A stretch of 46,100 nt of DNA from Lentimicrobium sp. (GTDB taxonomy: Bacteria > Bacteroidota > Bacteroidia > Bacteroidales > Lentimicrobiaceae): NCBI GenBank assembly GCA_024709105.1, contig JANJXJ010000228.1, positions 1 to 46,100 of the forward strand, read 5' to 3'. Below, piece after piece: positions 14,402-22,260 of the stretch (within the stretch, counting starts at the first letter, position 1; every line of letters starts with the position of its first letter). The position numbers were made by a program, and so were the translations under genes. Below the pieces are notes generated by a model that ran no database searches, had not been told where the DNA came from, and saw only the letters and a list, made by a program, of their open reading frames with translations.

Positions 14402-15835
14402 TCACTCTTTTAACACAGGCACCAACCTCACAATCTTCCCCGGATTTTCGGTAGCTACATATATCAGCCTGTCATTACCAACCACCACATTCCGAACACG
14501 CCCTATTCCCTCAAGCAATTTTTCGGTGTGAGTTACCGAGTTGCCGTTGATTACCACCCTTTCCAGATACTCAAAGCGCAGCGAACCAATAAATAAATTG
14601 TTTTGCCATTTTTTATATCTGTCACCTGTAAGGAAAGTCATGCCGCAAGGCGCTATAGAAGGTGTCCAGTAATAAACAGGTTGCTCCATCCCTTCCTTTT
14701 CGGTCAATTCGGTGAGAATGGTGCCGTTATAGTTAATTCCGTAAGAAATAACGGGCCAGCCATAGTTTTTTCCCGGGTCGATGAGGTTTAATTCATCACC
14801 CCCCTTCGGGCCATGTTCCGATACCCAAAGTCTGCCGGTCTGGGGATGGATGCTTGTACCCTGGGGATTGCGGTGTCCGTAACTGTAAATAGAAGGAACT
14901 GCGCCTTTTGTATTTACAAACGGATTGTCCTTTGGAATTGAACCATCATCGTTGATGCGGTGCATCTTGCCGTTGGCATTGCCCAGGTCCTGAGGGAAAT
15001 CGAAATGTTGTCCCCTGTCACCGATGCCGAAAAACAGATGTCCTTTATCATCAAAGGCAAGTTTACATCCATAATGATGCGATCTGTCGGTGTCAGGATC
15101 TCCTTTGAAAATCACCTGCTGATCCACCAGTTTGTTGCCCTCGATTCTGGCCCGCATAATGGCTGTATTGCTGTTGGAATTTCCCTTTTCGGGATTCAGC
15201 GCACTGTAAGCGATATAAATCCAGCCATTATTTGCGTAGTCGGGATGCAGGCATAAGTCAAGCAGACCGCCTTGACCTTTTGCTTTGATTGGCGGTAATC
15301 CCTGAATGGGTGGCGATAGTTTTCCTTTTGAAAAACGATGTAAAGTTCCGGCTCTTTCCGCAATCAGCAGATCACCATCGGGCAGAAACACAAGTCCCCA
15401 GGGCACATCCAATCCTGTCACTACCGTTTCAACAATAAAATTCTGCACTTGCGATTTCACAACCTCCCCCGATTTAACTGCAGGTTTCAGTGAACTTCTG
15501 TCATCGGGGATTCCTTTTTTGACATAGGCAGCAAGTTCTTCAAGTTCTGAATCTGAAAAGGTGTTCTGAAATGCCGGCATACCCTCAGATTCTATTCCCA
15601 GTTTTATGCTGTTAATAACTGAAGCGTTGCCAGGTTCATCCATCCACTGTTTGGCGGTGAATTTTTCGAGGTTATCGCCATGGCATCCTGCACAATAGGT
15701 CTGGTAATTCTCTGCTGCCGGATTGTTTTCGTAGGCATTTGCAGCCGAAGAGTTATTTTTCGATGACATAAACCCTATCATTACAATGAAAACAAAAGTA
15801 ATGAGGCTGATAGAAATAAATAGTGTTTGTTTCAC
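14402..15835 (-). CDS. Cytochrome c / PQQ-dependent sugar dehydrogenase fusion
   Basis: About 477 residues from a GTG at 15835; a TTG at 15880 would add 15. An N-terminal signal/anchor (TLFISISLITFVFIVMIGF) is followed by a cytochrome c domain with heme motif CAGCH (about 48-52) and a likely axial Met in GMPAFQNTFSD. From about residue 120 a GSDH/sorbosone dehydrogenase beta-propeller follows (VVTGLDVPWGLVFLPDGDLLIAERAG, GLLDLCLHPDY, SHHYGCKLAFDDKGHLFFGIGDRG, YGHRNPQG, WVSEHGPKGGDELN, GKNYGWP). It would oxidise a sugar or aldose in the periplasm and pass electrons to the attached heme. No PQQ biosynthesis genes are nearby. Confidence 0.88.
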   Translation of the reverse strand: MKQTLFISISLITFVFIVMIGFMSSKNNSSAANAYENNPAAENYQTYCAGCHGDNLEKFTAKQWMDEPGNASVINSIKLGIESEGMPAFQNTFSDSELEELAAYVKKGIPDDRSSLKPAVKSGEVVKSQVQNFIVETVVTGLDVPWGLVFLPDGDLLIAERAGTLHRFSKGKLSPPIQGLPPIKAKGQGGLLDLCLHPDYANNGWIYIAYSALNPEKGNSNSNTAIMRARIEGNKLVDQQVIFKGDPDTDRSHHYGCKLAFDDKGHLFFGIGDRGQHFDFPQDLGNANGKMHRINDDGSIPKDNPFVNTKGAVPSIYSYGHRNPQGTSIHPQTGRLWVSEHGPKGGDELNLIDPGKNYGWPVISYGINYNGTILTELTEKEGMEQPVYYWTPSIAPCGMTFLTGDRYKKWQNNLFIGSLRFEYLERVVINGNSVTHTEKLLEGIGRVRNVVVGNDRLIYVATENPGKIVRLVPVLKE

Positions 15836-16164
15836 AGTTGAAATTATTGATGTAGCTATTGATACATTAATAAACAACAAATGAAACCCATTTGTTGCTG
15901 AATTATTCTGCGATTCATGGTTGAAAGCATAACGGCATCAGAAATACAGGTGCTTTCCTGATACTGATTGGCATAAATCCCGCTCCCTATTGACAACTCT
16001 TATCTTTTGATTTTGAAATTTTCTTTACAAAAAACATCAGGATGAATAGTATTGCCGGTTCTCATTACAGATTTGCTTTGCTACTATCAGCACAGATTTT
16101 AATAAAACAGAACCCGAAAGGAGTAATACCCAGGCTTAACTTGTATGAGTAAATAGTGGTGACC

Positions 16165-16386
16165 TTAGATAATTAAAGGTATTGGAACTAGGTAAACAGG
16201 ATGGATTTGGTGAAACTGAAACTCATTCTTTTGGGGTATAAAGTGTCTATGCTCAATGTTTTTCAAGCGGAACACATGAATAACCAGATTTACCAGAGCT
16301 CCTAATCGCAATCTGCCGTACATATCGGTTTCGGCAGATGAAACCTGAAACGGAACTCTTAAAATAAGTTGAGGGTCTTGTGTCAT
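16165..16386 (-). pseudogene. Possible acyl-ACP thioesterase remnant
   Basis: The first 36 codons (ILRVPFQVSSAETDMYGRLRLGALVNLVI) resemble the N-terminal hotdog strand and helix of acyl-ACP thioesterase-like proteins of Bacteroidota. After that the frame continues as unrelated sequence and stops at 73 residues. The family is usually well over 200 residues. I cannot recover the rest in the other frames. This looks like a truncated or frameshifted remnant; a chance resemblance cannot be excluded. Confidence 0.4.
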
Positions 16387-16592
16387 TATCTAAAGGCAGA
16401 GACATTAAAAATCGGTGGGGTAAAATTATGATTATCTCTTGAAATTATTACTGGGAAATGCGATGCACTTTTTGATACCACTAATTCAAATGTGTTAATA
16501 GCTTCACCCCATGGTTTTATCCTGAACCTGTTTGACCTAAGAGCCTGTGTAAATAGATTATAGCCGCGTTTAGTTATAACTGATTTTTTAAT

Positions 16593-16600
16593 TAACTTTG
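16593..16600 (+). promoter_or_regulatory. -7 box of the MNT/HEPN pair, probably leaderless
   Basis: TAACTTTG with a TTTA about 20 bases upstream, ending exactly 4 bases before the ATG at 16605. If this box is used, the message starts at or beside the start codon. Confidence 0.45.
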
Positions 16601-16604
16601 TGTT

Positions 16605-16922
16605 ATGAAACGTTCAAAAAACAATGTAGTTGGGATGATCAAGGAAAAGGTCAGGCAAATTGACCCGGGTGCTGAAGTAATTCTATTCGGGAGTCGGGCC
16701 AGGGGAGAAGCCCGGCCAGACTCAGACTGGGATATATTGATTCTGGTGGATGAAGAAGCGACTTTTGAACGCGAAAGATACTTCAGGCATGAACTTTTCA
16801 ATTTGGAACTTACGCTGGGTGAGGCATTCTCGGTTTTTATCTTTAATAAATCCGAATGGAACCTAAAGTACAGAAATACAGATTTTTATAAAAATGTTAT
16901 TAATGAAGGGCTTTCAGTATGA
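16605..16922 (+). CDS. MNT-type nucleotidyltransferase (antitoxin-like)
   Basis: 105-residue minimal nucleotidyltransferase. The DNA polymerase beta-type signature GSRARGEARPDSDWD (29-43) supplies the GS motif and the two metal-binding aspartates D41 and D43. In MNT/HEPN modules the partner of this kind AMPylates and silences the HEPN RNase toxin. The next gene overlaps by 4 bases (ATGA) and is a HEPN protein, which supports the pairing. Met11 is an alternative start. Activity is inferred from the motif and context. Confidence 0.85.
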   Translation: MKRSKNNVVGMIKEKVRQIDPGAEVILFGSRARGEARPDSDWDILILVDEEATFERERYFRHELFNLELTLGEAFSVFIFNKSEWNLKYRNTDFYKNVINEGLSV

Positions 16923-17320
16923 GCAGCCAATTTAATCATGATGACTATATTTACTTCAGAATTAAAAAAGCTGAAGAAACCTTGTTTGATGCAGAAATTC
17001 TTGCGAGAGAAGGAAGATGGAATTCGTCAATGAATCGGTTATATTATGCTTGTTTCTATGCTGTACTAGCTTTATTGTCAAAGCATCGTATTTTAACAAG
17101 AACACATTCAGGTGTTAAGACTCAATTTGGCTTAAAGTTTATCTTAACAGGTAGTATTGAAAAAAAATGGGGAGCCTTTTATTCCGATATTTTTGCATTA
17201 AGACAGAAAGGAGATTATGCAGACTTCATCGAATTTAATGAGAGAGAACTGCTTATTATGATCCCGGAAGCAAAAGAGTTTATTGAAATTATAAAATCTC
17301 ACCTGCAAAATCCTGTTTAA
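16919..17320 (+). CDS. HEPN-domain protein (HepT/UPF0332-like toxin candidate)
   Basis: 133-residue all-helical HEPN protein. The helix NRLYYACFYAVLALLSK (39-55) and the R-x4-Y motif RQKGDY (95-100) are characteristic of HEPN/UPF0332 proteins, where the Arg and the following polar residue form an RNase site. The histidine of classical RX4HXY HepT toxins is not seen, so RNase activity is less certain. It is translationally coupled to the MNT gene. A free-standing substrate-binding role for the nucleotidyltransferase is the alternative. Confidence 0.82.
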   Translation: MSSQFNHDDYIYFRIKKAEETLFDAEILAREGRWNSSMNRLYYACFYAVLALLSKHRILTRTHSGVKTQFGLKFILTGSIEKKWGAFYSDIFALRQKGDYADFIEFNERELLIMIPEAKEFIEIIKSHLQNPV

Positions 17321-17564
17321 GGCTGAAGAAATGCCTTTGTTCTTTACTATCAATTTATAGAATGTGCTCATAGCTGAGCTTGATTAAAGTGTTATTAACT
17401 CATTTTAAAAGATTACTGATTTCAAATCTAGGAAGCTGATCTTTCATTTTACCGGGCTAATTGATAAGTTTAAAAACTTACCAAAAACTACGTAAAAATA
17501 AACCAAAAACAACATTATTAATTAGTTGCATTTTTATCAGCAAGCATTCTTGTCAAAATAACTT

Positions 17565-17604
17565 ATAAAAAAACACCTTCCATGCACAAGCACAGAAGGT
17601 GTTA
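17565..17604 (-). terminator. Rho-independent terminator of the BNR-repeat gene
   Basis: On the minus strand AACACCTTC and GAAGGTGTT arms (17595-17603 and 17572-17580) surround a 14-base loop and are followed by a run of T. It lies just past the stop at 17622. The rest of 17321-17564 shows no gene. Confidence 0.8.
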
Positions 17605-17621
17605 AATTTAAAAAAAACAGT

Positions 17622-20600
17622 TTATTTCCATTCCGGAAGTCTGCCCGGAGTCATAGGTACACCGGCATCTTCCATTCTGGCTTCAAGCGCAGGAATATCT
17701 TTTTCGCTCAGCAATTTGATTTGGTTGTAAAGTGCAGGAAATTCCTCTCTGATGATATCATAGCTCCTTTTCATAGTTGATGTAGGTGCTGAGGTAGTTC
17801 CGTAAAATGCATAAATCAAATTTCCCAGCCTGTCGTTTAACGGAACCGGTGCCGGCGGATTTTCCTCGCGGCTGGCTTTCGGGGTTTTGCCATTAAATGT
17901 AAAGAGTATATCATCAAGCTGCAGCGAAACCTTGTGTATATCGGCTTTAAGTTCGGGCGAAGCGCCGGGGGTTTGATGAACAGCCTGCATCATGGTGGTG
18001 AGTTTTACCGAAAGTTCTTCGGCATAAGTTTCTGTGCCCCGAACCACTCTGGTGAGCTCTGCGACTTTTTGCTGGAATGCCACCAGTTCGCGGCGGTCGG
18101 GAGCGGGAAGTGTGGTATTGTTCAGCGGAACTGCATTAAAACTTACCGGACCGGCCAGAGCTTCGGTTTGGCCACCGGCAACCATTTCAAGGCTTACATT
18201 GTATTTTCCGGGCATTACAAACAAACCGGCACCTCCTCCATTGAAAGGATCGAACCTGCCCTCACGTTTTCCCACAGGCCAGGTTGCCGCGTAGCGCAAA
18301 TCCCAGTTTATGCGGTTTACACCTTTTGAGGGTCTTGAGTAGAGTCTTCTTACTACATTTCCTGCTTCATCGGTTATGGTAAACCGCAAATAAGGAGCTA
18401 TTTCATTTTCTTCGGCTCTGAGTTCCGCTTCTGAGGGTTGTGGTATGGGTTCACCTTTACCGAAAAGTTCTTTTTCCTTTTCCTTGCGAATTTCGCGCAG
18501 GGTTTTGGGTGTTTCTTTCATCCAGTAAGTAAAAGTGGCACCAAACGCCGGATTGGGAGCAGCATAATACGATGAGCCCTGACCGTATTTTCCGCCTGTT
18601 TCAATAAACATCAGGGCGTCCTTTACCGGAAAAATACGGGCGCGGCTGTCCATGATTTCTTTGTTGATGTGGCGCAGCGGGGTATAATCGTCAAGAATAT
18701 AAAAACCTCGGCCAAACGTGGCAAGCACCAGGTCGTTCTCTCTCTCCTGAATGGCAATGTCGCGAACAGCAATGGTAGGGATTCCGTTTTTAAGCTGAAC
18801 CCATTGCTCACCTCCGTCAATGCTGAAAAAGATTCCGAATTCGGTGCCGGCAAACAGCAAATCGGGGTTAATATGATCCTGAACAATGGTGTGAACAGTT
18901 CCGTTTGCGGGAAGATTCCCTGATATTGATTTCCAGCTTAGCCCTTTGTCGGTGCTTTTAAAAAGGTAGGGTTTAAAATCATCGCGTTTGATGTTGTCGA
19001 AGGCCGCAAAAACAACATTTTCGTCGTGTCGTGAAGCCAGCAGGTCCGAAACATAGGTATATTCAGGAACACCCGGGCATTTGCCGGCCACCCGCCAGTT
19101 TTTAGCATCTTCGCTTATCTGAATCAGACCGTCATCGGTTCCGGCATACAACAGATTTTCTCTGGCTGGCGACTCGTCGAAAGAAACAATGGTTCCAAAC
19201 AAGGAAGTAGAAACATCCTTGGCTACGGCATCCACACTCCAGTATTTACCCATCACAGGCCAGGTGTTGCGGTCGGTTTTTGTAGTCAGGTCATCCGAAA
19301 TTACCTGCCAGGTATCGCCCCGGTCGTCGCTTCTGAACACCTTGTTGGCAGCTGTGTACAATCTTGTTGGCGAATGCCGGCTGATCATCAGCGGAGTATT
19401 CCAGTTCCATTTGTAAGAATCTTCTCCTTTGCGTGGCTCAGGGCGGATGTCAATGGCTTCACCGCTTTTACGGTCGTATCTTACCATATTGCCGTACTGG
19501 GCTTCAGCATAAACAATATCCGGATTGGTTGGATCAACGGCAGTCCAGAAACCATCGCCACCGTTGGTAACAAACCATTCGTCGTTCACCACGCCGTAAC
19601 TGCTGGTATTGCGCGAAGGGCCACCCATGCTGTTGTTGTCCTGTGTACCTCCGTAAACGTAATAAAAGGGTTCGCTGTTGTCAACATTTACCCTGTAAAA
19701 CTGTGTAACAGGCAGGTTGTTTTTAAAGTGGTATTCTTTTCCGCCATCCCATGTTTCATAGATGCCGCCATCACCACCAATAAGAAAATGGTCAGTGTTT
19801 TTAGGGTCTATCCACATGGCATGGTCATCCACGTGGCGGTACTTGAGGCCAAGTCTTTTCCAGGTTCTTCCGGCATCTTCGGTATAATGCGAAAAGGTTT
19901 CCATAGAGTAAACTTTGTCAACATCGGCAGGATCGCAGTAAATTTCGTTGTAATACTGCCCCTGTGCGGTGTGGCTGCTCATTTTTGACCATGAGGCACC
20001 ACGGTTGGTTGTTCTGAAAAAACCTCCCGATTCTCCTTCGGCTTCAATTATGGCATACACCACATCGGGATTAACTGGTGAAATGGCAATTCCAATTCCT
20101 CCTACATGTCCCGAAGGTAAGCCGTTGGTTAGTTTTTCCCAGCTTGCTCCGGCATCGGTTGATTTCCAGATTGCAGATTCAGGGCCACCACCTATCTTGG
20201 TAAATACATGCCTGCGGCGCTGCTCAGAAGTTGCATAAACCATATCGGGATTGCGGGGATCGAGCAGCACATTGTTAACCCCGGTATTTTCGCTGATATT
20301 CAGCACCTTATTCCAGGTTTTTCCGCCATCGGTGGTTTTGTAAAGCCCTCTTTCTCCGCCAGGCCCCCAAACCGACCCTTCGGCAGCAACATACACCACA
20401 TTGGTGTTGCGGGGGTCAATGGCAATCATTCCAATCTGCCGGCTCTCTTTCAGGCCCATGTGTTTCCACGATTTGCCGCCATCTGCCGATTTATAAACAC
20501 CATCGCCATACCCAAGTGCCCGCTGATGGTTGTTCTCGCCGGTTCCAAGCCAGATTACGCTGGTATTTTCAGGATCTAATGCCAGGCAACCAATGGAATA

Positions 20601-20975
20601 TGAGCCATGATTATCAAAAATTGGTTCCCAGGTGGTTCCGGAATTAGTGGTTTTCCAGACATTCCCCGATGCAACTGCTACATAATATTCAGCGTTGTTT
20701 TTCGGATTAACAGCAAAATCGGCAATTCTTCCCGAACAATAAGCCGGGCCTATTGCCCTGAAAGCCAGTCCCGAAAAGGAGCCTTCCCTCAGTGTATCTT
20801 TTACTGCGGCCGCTTTTTTCTTCTGTGCAAAAACTTCTGCCGGAAAGAAATTGCTGAAAATCATAAAAATGATAACAGCAATCATGGTTACAGGCATGAT
20901 TATTGTTTTAATTTCGCGCGGCAAAACTTTTGTTTTGTGATCAGTGGTTTGCGTGTCGGGTGTTTTTGGTGTCAT
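17622..20975 (-). CDS. Exported BNR/VPS10-type beta-propeller protein
   Basis: 1117 residues. An N-terminal hydrophobic segment (about 27-50, ending VFAQKKK) marks export; the start at 20975 supplies basic residues before it. Many BNR/Asp-box repeats follow (for example GSGNVWKTTNSGTTWEPI, GVYKSADGGKSWKHMG, GLYKTTDGGKTWNKV, FFRTTNRGASWSKM, VFRSDDRGDTWQVI), forming sortilin/sialidase-like propellers over residues 60-800. A C-terminal part of about 300 residues has a beta-sandwich and helices. The family is usually annotated as glycosyl hydrolase or VPS10 domain protein, but no catalytic residues are evident. No T9SS tail is visible. Confidence 0.82.
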   Translation of the reverse strand: MTPKTPDTQTTDHKTKVLPREIKTIIMPVTMIAVIIFMIFSNFFPAEVFAQKKKAAAVKDTLREGSFSGLAFRAIGPAYCSGRIADFAVNPKNNAEYYVAVASGNVWKTTNSGTTWEPIFDNHGSYSIGCLALDPENTSVIWLGTGENNHQRALGYGDGVYKSADGGKSWKHMGLKESRQIGMIAIDPRNTNVVYVAAEGSVWGPGGERGLYKTTDGGKTWNKVLNISENTGVNNVLLDPRNPDMVYATSEQRRRHVFTKIGGGPESAIWKSTDAGASWEKLTNGLPSGHVGGIGIAISPVNPDVVYAIIEAEGESGGFFRTTNRGASWSKMSSHTAQGQYYNEIYCDPADVDKVYSMETFSHYTEDAGRTWKRLGLKYRHVDDHAMWIDPKNTDHFLIGGDGGIYETWDGGKEYHFKNNLPVTQFYRVNVDNSEPFYYVYGGTQDNNSMGGPSRNTSSYGVVNDEWFVTNGGDGFWTAVDPTNPDIVYAEAQYGNMVRYDRKSGEAIDIRPEPRKGEDSYKWNWNTPLMISRHSPTRLYTAANKVFRSDDRGDTWQVISDDLTTKTDRNTWPVMGKYWSVDAVAKDVSTSLFGTIVSFDESPARENLLYAGTDDGLIQISEDAKNWRVAGKCPGVPEYTYVSDLLASRHDENVVFAAFDNIKRDDFKPYLFKSTDKGLSWKSISGNLPANGTVHTIVQDHINPDLLFAGTEFGIFFSIDGGEQWVQLKNGIPTIAVRDIAIQERENDLVLATFGRGFYILDDYTPLRHINKEIMDSRARIFPVKDALMFIETGGKYGQGSSYYAAPNPAFGATFTYWMKETPKTLREIRKEKEKELFGKGEPIPQPSEAELRAEENEIAPYLRFTITDEAGNVVRRLYSRPSKGVNRINWDLRYAATWPVGKREGRFDPFNGGGAGLFVMPGKYNVSLEMVAGGQTEALAGPVSFNAVPLNNTTLPAPDRRELVAFQQKVAELTRVVRGTETYAEELSVKLTTMMQAVHQTPGASPELKADIHKVSLQLDDILFTFNGKTPKASREENPPAPVPLNDRLGNLIYAFYGTTSAPTSTMKRSYDIIREEFPALYNQIKLLSEKDIPALEARMEDAGVPMTPGRLPEWK

Positions 20976-21217
20976 GGAGTTTGGTGTTTAGGTTAAACAG
21001 ATAGTTTCCGAAAAAATATGCTGCCTCTTCAAGTAATTCCCAAAAGGTGTCAAACCTACATATTATTCACCGGAAACACAAGCAAACCAATTGAAAATAT
21101 TTTTAAAAAACAGACTTAAATAACTGAACTACAACCATGCTATGTTTTTCTTAAGTGAAGGAATAGCATCTGAATCAAACCAAAAATTTTCAACTTCAAA
21201 TCAATCCACCGATTTCC

Positions 21218-22186
21218 ATGAAGAAGTATTATTTAATTGCCGTTTCACTGTTTCTGTTGTCCGGTATTTCTGAGGCTCAGATTGTTAAGGATGCCACTTC
21301 GGCCAAATCAGGAAAAATCAGGGTAAACCATCCGGCAACAGGAAACCTTAATGAGCGTAGTGATGTAATTTGCGACACCATTCGTTTTCCCATGCCGGGC
21401 GAGATTACCTATTATTACTTCGAAGGCCCCAATGCTTCGGGTTATCTTACCGGGAATAACAGCTATAAGGACAAGGTCAAAGCTGAATATTTTACTGCGG
21501 CTGAGCAGGGAAGCACCATTACTGGTATAATTGCCGAATTTGCCATTGCTACCAGCGCCACCAACCCTGATGTAACCTTTGCCATCTGGGACAATACCGG
21601 CACAAACGGAAAGCCCGGGGCAATAGTAGCTTCAGCTACCAAATCGCTGGCATCTATTGTAAACGATGTTCAAAACGAGCAAATTACCACGGTGATGCTG
21701 AATACGCCTTTTGAACCCACCACTCCGTTTTATGCAGGTGTAATTTTGCCTGTTGCAGCCGGTGATACCCTTGCCTTGTGGTGCCGCAAGCATGAGAGTG
21801 GATACGATGGAACTGCATGGGACCAATGGTCTGATGGAAGTTGGTATGCCGTAGGCGATCCCGAAGTATGGCAATCTGAAATGGAAATTTCATTTCTGCT
21901 GCATCCCATTGTATGCAAAGTGGTTGGAATAGACGAGCCCAACGACGATGTGGTGCAGATCAGCCCAAATCCTTCTAATGGAATTATAAATATTACCACC
22001 CGCAAAAGCCTGCAAACCATGAACCTAGAAGTTTACGATATGCGGGGCAGCAGGGTGTATGCCCGAAGCTATCCCGGAAGCCTGACCCGTGTGAATATTG
22101 ACCTGAGCTTTCTGCCGAAAGGCATTTACATGGTAAGCCTGAGCGATGGCAGTGCCAGATATAACCGGAAAGTTGTGATGGAATAG
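21218..22186 (+). CDS. Secreted protein with T9SS type A sorting domain
   Basis: 322 residues with a signal peptide (MKKYYLIAVSLFLLSGISEAQ) and a C-terminal T9SS sorting domain of about 80 residues: VQISPNPSNGIINITT, LEVYDMRGSRVYARS, LSFLPKGIYMVSLSDG, then a short basic end. The middle (residues 60-230) looks like a beta-sandwich (ITGIIAEFAIA, VTFAIWDNTGTNGKPGAIVASA, FYAGVILPVAAGDTLALW) of unknown function. It is likely delivered to the cell surface or secreted by the type IX system. It sits alone between two minus-strand genes and ends at a terminator. Confidence 0.85.
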   Translation: MKKYYLIAVSLFLLSGISEAQIVKDATSAKSGKIRVNHPATGNLNERSDVICDTIRFPMPGEITYYYFEGPNASGYLTGNNSYKDKVKAEYFTAAEQGSTITGIIAEFAIATSATNPDVTFAIWDNTGTNGKPGAIVASATKSLASIVNDVQNEQITTVMLNTPFEPTTPFYAGVILPVAAGDTLALWCRKHESGYDGTAWDQWSDGSWYAVGDPEVWQSEMEISFLLHPIVCKVVGIDEPNDDVVQISPNPSNGIINITTRKSLQTMNLEVYDMRGSRVYARSYPGSLTRVNIDLSFLPKGIYMVSLSDGSARYNRKVVME

Positions 22187-22222
22187 GGGGAAGTGTCAGG
22201 AAATTACTGATTTATAAAATTT

Positions 22223-22260
22223 AACTCCGGCAGGGATTTACTTCTTGCCGGAGTTTCTTT
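22223..22260 (+). terminator. Rho-independent terminator overlapping the ygiQ 3' end
   Basis: AACTCCGGCA (22223-22232) pairs perfectly with TGCCGGAGTT (22246-22255) and is followed by TTCTTTT on the plus strand. The right arm lies within the last codons of the convergent YgiQ gene. Confidence 0.8.

Larger units (their letters stand above)
15836..16604. other. Long intergenic stretch with a gene remnant
   Basis: Apart from the thioesterase-like fragment at 16165-16386 and the -7 box at 16593, I see no intact gene, RNA or strong terminator here. Composition and the broken fragment suggest a decayed region. Confidence 0.5.

Noticed and set aside
14280-14405. N-terminal extension of the TonB receptor with Pro-Gln-Ser repeats
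   Set aside because: It is translated low-complexity DNA; the signal peptide begins at the ATG at 14279.
16539-16565. Possible insertion-sequence end (GAGCCTGTGTAAATAG)
   Set aside because: It recalls termini of some IS families, but there is no matching inverted copy, transposase fragment or target duplication nearby.
19374-19988. 204-codon open frame on the plus strand inside the BNR gene
   Set aside because: It is antisense to a well-supported beta-propeller gene and its product has no recognisable motif; long shadow frames are expected there.
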